A DNA stretch of 6,223 bases from Planctomycetota bacterium (lineage in GTDB: Bacteria > Planctomycetota > SBBH01 > JAHFOU01), in contig JAHFOU010000145.1 of the NCBI GenBank assembly GCA_023261525.1, positions 1 through 6,223 of the forward strand, written 5' to 3'. Shown piece by piece: positions 1 to 4,615 of the stretch. Position numbers and translations under genes: made by a program. The notes under the pieces are model-generated. The model had not been told where the DNA came from. It did no database searches and saw only the letters and a program-made list of their open reading frames with translations. The first letter of the stretch is position 1, and each line of letters begins with the position of its first letter.

Positions 1-107
1 CTTCGGGAGCCGGCGCGCCCAAGAAGCCGCGTCGCCGGGGAAGCCGGGGCCGCGGTCGTGGCCGGAGCAAGCCCGCCGGCGGGCCCAGGCCGCCGGCCGC
101 CTCCTAA
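1..107 (+). CDS. C-terminal tail of an RG-rich basic protein (partial; possibly a DEAD-box RNA helicase)
   Basis: Only the 3' end is present. Reading from base 3, 34 codons run to a TAA at 105-107. The peptide is dominated by Arg, Gly, Lys and Pro (KKPRRRGSRGRGRGRSKP in its middle) and closes with a Pro/Ala-rich stretch. No catalytic domain is visible. Such low-complexity RGR tails are common at the C-terminus of bacterial DEAD-box RNA helicases (RhlE-like), where they add non-specific RNA affinity; they also occur in other RNA-binding proteins, so the helicase name is inference. The other two + frames stay open past this point, but this frame gives the plausible RG tail and ends exactly at the boundary of the opposing gene: its TAA interlocks with the TAG of the minus-strand dUTPase gene, a 4-base tail-to-tail overlap. 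Confidence 0.55.
   Translation, partial: SGAGAPKKPRRRGSRGRGRGRSKPAGGPRPPAAS
75..97. terminator. GC-only hairpin at the convergent gene ends
   Basis: Bases 75-82 (GCCGGCGG) pair perfectly with 90-97 (CCGCCGGC) around a 7-base loop. The stem lies just inside the last codons of the left gene and immediately beyond the stop codon of the minus-strand dUTPase gene, where a shared bidirectional terminator would be expected. There is no T-run on either side, so it is not a classical intrinsic terminator. In DNA this rich in G+C an 8-bp stem can also arise by chance. Confidence 0.25.
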
Positions 108-484
108 AGCCCCCGGTTATCCTCGGTCTTGGCGGTGTAGCCCGTATCCTGACGGGTCTGGTTGACCTTGTGCTTGGCGGTGTAGAGGCGGAAGAACTCG
201 TCGGCGTCCATCCCTAAGACCTGGGCGGCGGAGACGACGAAGTGCATGAGGTCGACGACCTCGACCCGGGCGTTCTCGAGGTCCAGCTTCTGGTACTTGG
301 CCCACCACTTCCAGGGCACGGAGTCGATCAGCTCGGCGGTCTCCTGCTGGATGGCCCGCGAGTAGTTGAGGATCCACTTCGTCTGCTCCTCGGGGTTGCC
401 CTGGATGGCGTCGGTGTCGACGCCGATCCGGGCGTTGAGCTGTTTTTGAAGGGCGAAGATCTCGGTGAGCTTGTCCTGGGTCAT
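104..484 (-). CDS. dut: Dimeric (all-alpha) dUTP diphosphatase, dUTPase_2 family
   Basis: A 126-residue enzyme predicted to hydrolyse dUTP to dUMP and pyrophosphate in the cytoplasm, keeping uracil out of DNA and supplying dUMP for dTMP synthesis. It belongs to the all-alpha NTP pyrophosphatase (MazG-like) superfamily, not the common trimeric beta-barrel dUTPases. The Mg-binding motif is split over two helices as in the family: E48-x-x-E51 (QQETAELIDS) and E75-x-x-D78 (VEVVDLMHF). A Trp-rich segment follows the first motif (VPWKWWAKY, 56-64), and the substrate-side motif KHKVNQTRQDTGY lies at 104-116. The ATG at 482-484 is chosen because AGAGGA stands 4 bases upstream and the protein then starts in the usual place; reading 43 codons further upstream in frame gives a Pro/Arg-rich, non-homologous stretch that overlaps the mini-lipoprotein gene. 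It is the last gene of the minus-strand operon, 14 bases after the mini-lipoprotein stop. A housekeeping role independent of the microcompartment genes is the simplest reading. Confidence 0.9.
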   Translation of the reverse strand: MTQDKLTEIFALQKQLNARIGVDTDAIQGNPEEQTKWILNYSRAIQQETAELIDSVPWKWWAKYQKLDLENARVEVVDLMHFVVSAAQVLGMDADEFFRLYTAKHKVNQTRQDTGYTAKTEDNRGL

Positions 485-498
485 GGGGTCCTCTGGAG

Positions 499-570
499 TT
501 AGGGTGTGCCCGGGATGCAGCAACAGCCGGCAAGGAAGAGGGCGAGCAGGAGGGGGAGGATGATTCTCAC
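499..570 (-). CDS. Mini-lipoprotein, 23 residues, with a complete lipobox
   Basis: A very short reading frame that fills most of the gap between the third vertex-protein gene and the dUTPase gene. It starts at GTG (568-570), which forms a GTGA 4-base overlap with the stop codon of the upstream gene, and ends with TAA at 499-501. The product begins MRIILPLLLALFLAGC: one Arg, a hydrophobic core at residues 3-13, and the lipobox L13-A14-G15-C16. After cleavage by signal peptidase II, only eight residues would remain, CCCIPGTP, beginning with three consecutive cysteines, the first of which would carry the lipid. This resembles entericidin-like mini-lipoproteins in layout, but those are longer and I see no sequence family. 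No strong Shine-Dalgarno is present, so translation would depend on coupling to the upstream gene. The frame, overlap and lipobox together make chance less likely, but at this length it remains a prediction. Confidence 0.6.
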   Translation of the reverse strand: MRIILPLLLALFLAGCCCIPGTP

Positions 571-839
571 GGCCTGAGGTCCACCCCGTCCACCACGCCG
601 ACGATGACGCCACGGATGGGGGCGCTCAGGTCTTCCATGAGTTGACGGGATCCGTTGCCCTCCTCCATCAGGAGCACCCGGTCCCCGACCCCGGCGTCCA
701 CGATGTCGATGGCCAGGACCTCGGGGCCCTTGGGAGTCCCTTCGGGCGTCTCGGGCTGGACGACCAGGAGCTTCCTACCGTCGAAGGCGGGATGCTGGCG
801 GTTCATCCAGACCGGGCCCTTCACGCGGGCGAGGTTCAT
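567..839 (-). CDS. EutN/CcmL-family microcompartment vertex protein (BMC-P3)
   Basis: A 90-residue protein of the family whose pentamers cap the vertices of bacterial microcompartments and carboxysomes. Family features seen: the N-terminal strand MNLARVKGPVWMNRQ, a Gly-x-Lys-Leu-Leu strand at 21-26 followed by VQPETPEG, the core AIDIVDAGVGDRVLLMEEG at 43-61 (family pattern: vAvDavGAGvGe.Vlv..G), GNGSR at 61-65 where GSSAR is usual, and the closing strand IRGVIVGVVDGVDL at 75-88. The length is typical (about 80-100). The ATG overlaps the upstream stop as ATGA, and GGAAGAG lies about 5 bases upstream. It is separated from the other two vertex genes by the lower-G+C 105-codon gene, and its own stop overlaps the start of the mini-lipoprotein. 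No hexameric shell protein is encoded nearby, so which compartment it would cap is unknown. Confidence 0.88.
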   Translation of the reverse strand: MNLARVKGPVWMNRQHPAFDGRKLLVVQPETPEGTPKGPEVLAIDIVDAGVGDRVLLMEEGNGSRQLMEDLSAPIRGVIVGVVDGVDLRP

Positions 840-1153
840 GGGGTCTCTTCCGGGAGGAGTTCCACGAGGATTGGGGATGGAGCTGAGGCTCGATTCTCTA
901 GATCCAGCCAAGAGATGCGCCAGGGAGCGTAGCTCGATTTCGAGACCCGGATCGATTTCAAGGTATCCGGTTTCTGGATTTCGGCGCTTCCCCAGCTGGG
1001 GGTCTTTCCCAGACTCTTGTCGGGCCCTCCATGGAACTCGGCCACGATCTCCGCGTCCTGCACAGGAGCGCCGTTCCGAGAGTCTACGATCTTGAACGTC
1101 ACGGTTTGGCGGCGGCTTGCCAGCCCGATCCCTACAACGAACAAGGGGTTCAC
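836..1153 (-). CDS. Unknown 105-residue protein with a carboxypeptidase-regulatory-like beta-sandwich pattern
   Basis: I do not recognise this as a named family. The start is GTG at 1151-1153, giving a GTGA overlap with the BMC-P2 stop; its TGA overlaps the BMC-P3 ATG as ATGA. The protein has a short hydrophobic start (MNPLFVVGIGLA), then VTFKIVDSRNGAPVQDAEIV at 17-36, a Gly/Lys/Ser-rich turn, IRVSKSSYAPWRISW at 68-82 and ILVELLPEETP at 95-105. This succession (strand, turn with G-x-P, A-x-I/V strand, a Tyr-containing strand, closing V-x-L) is typical of the transthyretin-like/carboxypeptidase regulatory-like fold, usually found in secreted or surface proteins. The hydrophobic N-terminus is short and lacks a positive n-region, so export is uncertain. 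Base composition by hand count is about 60% G+C over 841-1140, against 70-80% in neighbouring genes, and rare A/T-ending codons are frequent. This suggests later acquisition or relaxed selection. It is inserted between vertex genes yet perfectly joined to both. Confidence 0.65.
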   Translation of the reverse strand: MNPLFVVGIGLASRRQTVTFKIVDSRNGAPVQDAEIVAEFHGGPDKSLGKTPSWGSAEIQKPDTLKSIRVSKSSYAPWRISWLDLENRASAPSPILVELLPEETP

Positions 1154-1416
1154 GTTGCCTGTACCCCGTCCACATGGCCGACCACGGCCGCATCCACCGG
1201 CACGAAGGGCACAGCCAGGGCCAACGCCGCCTCCCGCCCGTCCACCAGGGTCACGCGCTCGCCGAGCTGGGCCTGGACCGCGTCCGCGGCCACCTGGGGC
1301 TCCCCGATATCCTTCCCCGAGGAATCCGTCGGCTGGACCCAGAGCAGCCGCACGCCCTGGAGCCCGTCGCAGGAGCGGCTGGCCCAGACCGTGCCGAGCA
1401 CCCGGCCCAGGTACAT
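1150..1416 (-). CDS. EutN/CcmL-family microcompartment vertex protein, divergent (BMC-P2)
   Basis: An 88-residue member of the pentameric shell-vertex family. The N-terminal strand MYLGRVLGTVWASRS is canonical, as are GVRLLWVQP at 21-29 and the final PVDAAVVGHVDGV at 73-85. The middle has drifted: the usual DavGAGvGe loop reads DAVQAQLGE (45-53), and the usual GSSAR loop reads GREAA (60-64), so both glycine-rich loops are altered while the strands are kept. The fold and pentamer are probably intact, but the pore or inter-subunit contacts may differ. The ATG shares one base with the BMC-P1 stop (TGATG), with AAGGGGGA about 6 bases upstream. The first 36 bases of this gene and of BMC-P1 match at 29 positions, which indicates tandem duplication. 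Second gene of the operon. Confidence 0.87.
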   Translation of the reverse strand: MYLGRVLGTVWASRSCDGLQGVRLLWVQPTDSSGKDIGEPQVAADAVQAQLGERVTLVDGREAALALAVPFVPVDAAVVGHVDGVQAT

Positions 1417-1721
1417 CAGCGGTCCCCCTTGCCGCCCTTTTGGAAGATGACCTTGCCGTCGAGATCGAAGGCGTCCACCACCGCCATGATGACCGCGTCC
1501 ACGGGACGGTTCTCCGTCACGGTCGTCTGGCGGGCGCTGGAGCCCGTGGCATAGAGGACCAGGTCGCCGACCCCGGCCCCGACCGCGTCCGCCGCGATCA
1601 CGGTGCCGGAGCCGTCCTTGAGGTCCGTACCCACCTGGCGGAGCACCTGGAGGCGCAAGCCGTCCAGGGTCTCCGTCTTGCGGGTGGCCCAGACGGTGCC
1701 GACGACGCGGGCCAGCTGCAT
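1416..1721 (-). CDS. EutN/CcmL-family microcompartment vertex protein (BMC-P1)
   Basis: A 101-residue protein and the most canonical of the three vertex proteins here. It has MQLARVVGTVWATRK at the N-terminus, GLRLQVLRQVG at 21-31, the full family core AADAVGAGVGDLVLYATG at 43-60 followed by an intact GSSAR (60-64), and the closing strand RPVDAVIMAVVDAFDLDGK at 72-90, then a short Gly/Lys tail. Homologues form pentamers that close the twelve vertices of an icosahedral protein shell in the cytoplasm. The ATG at 1719-1721 is preceded 7 bases upstream by AGGTAGGA, the best ribosome binding site in the window, as fits the first gene of an operon. No BMC-H (hexamer) or BMC-T gene, aldehyde dehydrogenase or signature enzyme is present in the window, so substrate and compartment type cannot be assigned. 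Confidence 0.92.
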   Translation of the reverse strand: MQLARVVGTVWATRKTETLDGLRLQVLRQVGTDLKDGSGTVIAADAVGAGVGDLVLYATGSSARQTTVTENRPVDAVIMAVVDAFDLDGKVIFQKGGKGDR

Positions 1722-1728
1722 GCGCGCA

Positions 1729-1737
1729 TCCTACCTT
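1729..1737 (-). promoter_or_regulatory. Ribosome binding site of the left operon
   Basis: On the minus strand this reads AAGGTAGGA, with the AGGA core 7 bases before the ATG of BMC-P1. It is the strongest Shine-Dalgarno match in the window and fixes the start codon of that gene. Confidence 0.7.
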
Positions 1738-1762
1738 AACCGGGGGCCCATATTTCCATGAA

Positions 1763-1781
1763 CCCGTGACCCGCCCGTGAC
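1763..1781 (+). repeat. 8-base direct repeat CCCGTGAC, 11-base period
   Basis: CCCGTGAC occurs at 1763-1770 and again at 1774-1781. The copies start 11 bases apart, about one helical turn, so both would lie on the same face of the DNA, just upstream of the putative -10 box of the right operon. Such an arrangement can be a transcription factor site, or the repeat may be chance in a C/G-rich gap. The TGAC of the first copy lies where a weak -35 (GTGACC, 19-base spacer) could be read. Confidence 0.3.
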
Positions 1782-1790
1782 AGGGCCGGC

Positions 1791-1796
1791 TACAAT
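1791..1796 (+). promoter_or_regulatory. Putative -10 box TACAAT placed for a leaderless start of the pilT gene
   Basis: TACAAT matches the sigma-70 -10 consensus at five of six positions. With its last base taken as -7, transcription would begin at about 1803, the A of the predicted ATG, giving a leaderless message. In agreement, no usable Shine-Dalgarno precedes that ATG: the G-run at 1797-1801 is only one base away. The -35 region is poor (GTGACC at 1766-1771, 19-base spacer). Confidence 0.45.
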
Positions 1797-1802
1797 GGGG
1801 GC

Positions 1803-2909
1803 ATGAGCGAACTCAAGCCGATGAGCCTGGAGGAGCTTCTGGCCGCCTCGGTGGCCCAGCAGGCCTCCGACCTCATCCTCAAGCCCGGAGCCGTGCCCGC
1901 GCTCCGCGTGGACGGCCAGGTCCGCCCGGCCGCGGAGGAGGCCGCCCCGCTTCCGCCCGCCGTGGTGGCGGCCTTCTTCGACCGCATGGCCAACGACCGC
2001 GCCCGGCGCATCTTCGACGCCGACGGCGAAGTGGACCTGGCCTACGAGCAGATCGGCACCGGGCGCTTCCGCGTGAATGCCTTCCGCCAGATGGGCCAGG
2101 TCGCCATGGTCCTGCGCCGCGTGAACGACCAGGTGCCGGACTTCGACGGCCTGGGCCTGCCGTCCAAGGTGGTCCAGGGGCTCTGCGCCCTCCCGCGCGG
2201 GCTGGTGCTGGTGACCGGGGTCACGGGATCCGGCAAGTCCACCACCCTGGCCGCCATGATCGACCACATGAACCGGACCATGCGGCGTCACATCGTGACC
2301 GTCGAGGACCCCGTGGAGTTCCTGCACCGGGACAAGCAGTGCATCGTGAACCAGCGCGAGATCGGGATGGACTCCAAGTCCTTCGCGTCCGCCCTCAAGC
2401 ACGTGGTCCGCGAGAGCCCGGACGTCATCCTGATCGGCGAGATGCGCGACGCCGAGACCATGGAGGCCGCCATCGCCGCCGCCGAGACCGGCCACCTGGT
2501 GCTCTCCACCCTGCACACCGTCAACGCCATCCAGACCGTGGAGCGCATCCTGAACTTCTTCCCGCCCCACCAGCACACCCTGGTGCGCCAGCAGCTGTCC
2601 ATGGTGCTCGAGGGCGTGGTCTCCCAGCGCCTCCTGAGGAAGAAAGGCGGCAAGGGCCGCGTCCCGGCCGTGGAGATCCTGCTCGGGACCCCGACGGCCA
2701 AGGAGCTCCTGGCCGAGGGCAAGACCCACGACCTGGCCAAGGCCATCGCCGAGGGCCACTCCTACTTCGGCTCCCAGACCTTCGCCCAGGGCCTGATGGC
2801 GCTGGTGCGCGCGGAGCAGGTGGACGCCGAGGAGGCCCTGCTGGCCGCCGACGATCCCGAGGAGCTCAAGCTGGACATGCGCGGCATCCGTCGCGGGACC
2901 AGGACCTGA
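1803..2909 (+). CDS. pilT: PilT/PilU-family type IV pilus retraction ATPase
   Basis: A 368-residue hexameric motor ATPase of the secretion-ATPase superfamily, acting at the cytoplasmic base of the type IV pilus to depolymerise pilin. The N-terminal domain carries the family entry motif (LEELLAASVAQQASDLIL, 9-26; the more usual ASDLHL has Ile for His). Then come Walker A GVTGSGKS (139-146), the Asp box VTVEDPVEF (165-173, E168), Walker B DVILIGEMRDAET (207-219, catalytic E213) and the His box TGHLVLSTLHT (229-239, H231 and H238). All catalytic elements are present. Length is within the PilT/PilU range (about 340-380). The GRVPAVEIL segment (285-293) and the final DPEELKL lean towards PilU-like or delta-proteobacterial PilT-like paralogues, so PilT versus PilU is open. 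A second in-frame ATG at 1821 would give a start closer to E. coli PilT; neither has a good ribosome site. It overlaps the next gene as TGATG, linking a pilus motor to a secretion-system protein. Confidence 0.92.
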   Translation: MSELKPMSLEELLAASVAQQASDLILKPGAVPALRVDGQVRPAAEEAAPLPPAVVAAFFDRMANDRARRIFDADGEVDLAYEQIGTGRFRVNAFRQMGQVAMVLRRVNDQVPDFDGLGLPSKVVQGLCALPRGLVLVTGVTGSGKSTTLAAMIDHMNRTMRRHIVTVEDPVEFLHRDKQCIVNQREIGMDSKSFASALKHVVRESPDVILIGEMRDAETMEAAIAAAETGHLVLSTLHTVNAIQTVERILNFFPPHQHTLVRQQLSMVLEGVVSQRLLRKKGGKGRVPAVEILLGTPTAKELLAEGKTHDLAKAIAEGHSYFGSQTFAQGLMALVRAEQVDAEEALLAADDPEELKLDMRGIRRGTRT

Positions 2910-3715
2910 TGCTGTCCCTGGAGAGGGTCCGCCTGGGCCTTCTCGGCCTGGCCGCCTGCCTGGCCGCCGGGGCCATCTGGGCCGGGGTCTCGGCCGCCCT
3001 TCCCGCCCCGCCTCCGGCCCATCCCCTGGCCACCCTGCCGGCCGTCCAGGCCCCCCGCCTGGCCCGGCGCGAGGACCGCACGCCCGAATCCTTCCGCGCC
3101 CTGACGGGCCGGACCCTGGTGCCGCCCCCCCCGGTCACGGCGCTCCAGGCGGGTCCGCCGCCCTTCAAGCTCCTGGCCATCTGGTCCGAGGCCGCCGTGG
3201 TGAAGGGCTCGGACGGGACCGTGGGGTCCTACCGGGTCGGGGAGATGGTCAAGCCGGACGGCGCCAAGGTGCTCTCGGCGGCCGGGAACCGCGCGGTCTT
3301 CCTCTGGCGCGGGGCCGAGATCGTGCTCACCCTGGAGGGGGTCCCGCTGGCGGCGGTCTCCGCGGGCGGGCTTCCCGCGAAGACGGAGTTCACCGTGACC
3401 CCGGACGAGTGGGCCGCCGTGTACCGGGACTGGGTGGCCAACCCCAACGTCACCCGCGGCCTCCGGATGGAGGAGAAGGGGGGCGGGGTCCGCCTCCTGG
3501 ATTCCATGCCCGAGAACTTCCCCGCCCGCAAGTACGGCCTGCTGCCCGGGGACCTGGTGAAGCGGGTGAACAGCTCCCCCCTGAACAGCCCCCTGGCCCT
3601 GGCGGATCTCCTCAAGTCCATGTCCACCCCCCAGGGCTTCACCCTGGAGGTCGACCGGGGCGGCAAGACCTTCACCCTCACGATCCACACCGGCCAGACG
3701 CCCCCCGCGCCCTAA
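2909..3715 (+). CDS. gspC: GspC-like type II secretion protein with HR and PDZ domains
   Basis: A 268-residue bitopic inner-membrane protein. It has a short cytoplasmic start (MLSLERVRLG), one membrane helix at about 9-30, a Pro/Ala-rich periplasmic linker (31-80), a homology-region (HR) domain at about 85-142 (FKLLAIWSEAAVVKG, SYRVGEMV, AGNRAVFLWRGAEIVL), and a C-terminal PDZ domain at about 182-260 (RGLRMEEKGGGVRLLD, KYGLLPGDLVKRVN, FTLEVDRGGKTFTLTI). In type II secretion, GspC joins the inner-membrane platform to the secretin GspD, with HR contacting the secretin and PDZ possibly substrates or gating. PilP of type IV pili shares the HR fold but has no PDZ domain, which favours GspC. ATG 2909-2911 shares a base with the pilT stop, with AGGA 4 bases upstream. 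Other gsp genes are not in the window. Reading frames extending further upstream in this phase lie inside pilT and are non-coding Arg/Pro-rich. Confidence 0.8.
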   Translation: MLSLERVRLGLLGLAACLAAGAIWAGVSAALPAPPPAHPLATLPAVQAPRLARREDRTPESFRALTGRTLVPPPPVTALQAGPPPFKLLAIWSEAAVVKGSDGTVGSYRVGEMVKPDGAKVLSAAGNRAVFLWRGAEIVLTLEGVPLAAVSAGGLPAKTEFTVTPDEWAAVYRDWVANPNVTRGLRMEEKGGGVRLLDSMPENFPARKYGLLPGDLVKRVNSSPLNSPLALADLLKSMSTPQGFTLEVDRGGKTFTLTIHTGQTPPAP

Positions 3716-4615
3716 GTGTCCCGGCACGCGCGGCATCCCCTGAGGGACCTCTGCGAGGCCTCCGCCGTGCGGGGGCTGATGGGGGCCTTCCGCCTCCTGC
3801 CCTACGGGGCCTCCCTAGCCGCCGGGAGGGCCCTGGGCCGCACGATCGGCCTCCTGGACCGCCGCCATACGGCCCTGGCCCGTGCCCAGCTCACGGAGGC
3901 CTTCGGGGCGGGCTCCCCCGAGTCCACCCTGGCGGGAGAGGTCTATGCCCACGTGGGGATGTGCCTGGCCGAGATGGCCCGGGTGGAGGAGAGGGCCCTG
4001 CGGGGGAAGATCGGGGACTGGGTGCGCATCGAGGGGATGGAGCACGTGCAGGCCGCCCTGGCGAAGGGAAAGGGCCTGGCCATCGTCAGCGGCCATCTGG
4101 GCAACTGGGAGCTGGGGGCCGTCGCCATGGCGGCCGCCGGGATCCCGCTCTCCATCGTGGCGAGGCCCCTGGACAACCCCCGCCTGGACGAGATCCTGGT
4201 CCGGATCCGCCGCGCGGGGGGGTCCGAGGTGATCGGCAAGCGCAACGCGCTGCGCGCCACCCGGGAGATCCTGGCGCGCGGCCGAGGCATGGCCATCCTC
4301 ATCGACCAGGACGCCCGCGAGCACGGGGTCTTCGTGCCCTTCTTCGGGAAGGAGGCCTCCACCATCCCCTCCATCGCCGCCATCGCGCTGAGGGCCGAAG
4401 CCCCGCTGGTGGTCACGGCCATGCGGCGCTCGGCCGACCACCTCACCCACACCCTGACCTTCGAGCCGGTGGAGCCGCCGCCGCCCTCCGGGGAGCGGAC
4501 CGAGGACGTCCGCCGCCTGACCGCCCTGCTCACCGCCAAGCTGGAGGCCCGGATCCGCCGGGCCCCGGCCCAGTGGCTCTGGATGCACCGGCGTTGGAAG
4601 ACGAGGCCGCGGTGA
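3716..4615 (+). CDS. LpxL/HtrB-like lysophospholipid acyltransferase (lipid A acyltransferase family)
   Basis: A 299-residue member of the LpxL/LpxM family, which transfers acyl chains from acyl-ACP to a lipid A precursor at the cytoplasmic face of the inner membrane. The catalytic HX4E motif is H127-LGNW-E132 (SGHLGNWEL). Further family blocks are VARPLDNPRLDEILVRIR (148-165), GKRNALRATREILARGRG (174-191), LIDQDAREHGVFVPFFG (195-211), and the C-terminal QWLWMHRRWKTRP (286-298). The N-terminus has an amphipathic or membrane-associated segment (about 19-45). Which acyl chain and position, L versus M type, cannot be read from sequence. GTG at 3716 directly follows the gspC TAA with no spacer and no Shine-Dalgarno, so translation probably restarts from ribosomes finishing gspC; the next in-frame ATG (residue 22) would cut into the conserved N-terminal region. 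Its presence is good evidence for an outer membrane with lipid A. Confidence 0.9.
   Translation: MSRHARHPLRDLCEASAVRGLMGAFRLLPYGASLAAGRALGRTIGLLDRRHTALARAQLTEAFGAGSPESTLAGEVYAHVGMCLAEMARVEERALRGKIGDWVRIEGMEHVQAALAKGKGLAIVSGHLGNWELGAVAMAAAGIPLSIVARPLDNPRLDEILVRIRRAGGSEVIGKRNALRATREILARGRGMAILIDQDAREHGVFVPFFGKEASTIPSIAAIALRAEAPLVVTAMRRSADHLTHTLTFEPVEPPPPSGERTEDVRRLTALLTAKLEARIRRAPAQWLWMHRRWKTRPR

Larger units (their letters stand above)
1722..1802. promoter_or_regulatory. Divergent intergenic region between the two operons
   Basis: These 81 bases are the only non-coding gap in the window and must hold promoters for both the leftward microcompartment/dUTPase operon and the rightward pilT operon. 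It contains a local A/T-rich patch (1750-1762), unusual here. I can place a rightward -10 box with some confidence. For the leftward operon I see no clear -10/-35 pair: A/T-rich candidates near 1750-1757 match the consensus at only three of six positions. Confidence 0.7.

Noticed and set aside
485..613. Longer start for the dUTPase (43 extra N-terminal residues)
   Set aside because: The extension is Pro/Arg-rich, unlike the family, and overlaps the mini-lipoprotein and BMC-P3; the ATG at 484 has AGAGGA at a good distance.
840..1193. Upstream extension of the BMC-P3 frame (208 residues in total)
   Set aside because: Residues before the Met at 839 do not resemble any vertex protein, and the ATGA junction with a ribosome site marks the true start; the 105-codon gene in another frame has a more coherent domain pattern.
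1017..1739. Plus-strand open frames opposite the vertex-protein genes
   Set aside because: Low-complexity Pro/Arg/Gly/Ala translations antisense to three recognisable EutN/CcmL proteins.
1741..1760. GGGCCC palindrome and A/T patch considered as an operator or the leftward promoter
   Set aside because: The palindrome is six bases and expected often at this composition, and no -10/-35 pair on the minus strand matches the consensus well enough to call.
1731..2759. Long open frame on the minus strand opposite pilT (342 codons)
   Set aside because: Antisense shadow of pilT caused by high G+C: the translation is rich in Gly/His/Leu/Val without recognisable domains, while the plus strand encodes a complete PilT with all motifs.
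2339..2908. N-terminal extension of the gspC frame inside pilT
   Set aside because: The translation is Arg/Pro-rich out-of-phase pilT; the protein has a natural start with Met, short basic segment and membrane helix at 2909.
3409..4611. Upstream extension of the SLC13 gene frame through the acyltransferase region
   Set aside because: The translation is a Pro/Gly/Arg-rich shadow of the acyltransferase gene; the carrier begins at the GTGA overlap at 4612, where hydrophobic membrane segments start.
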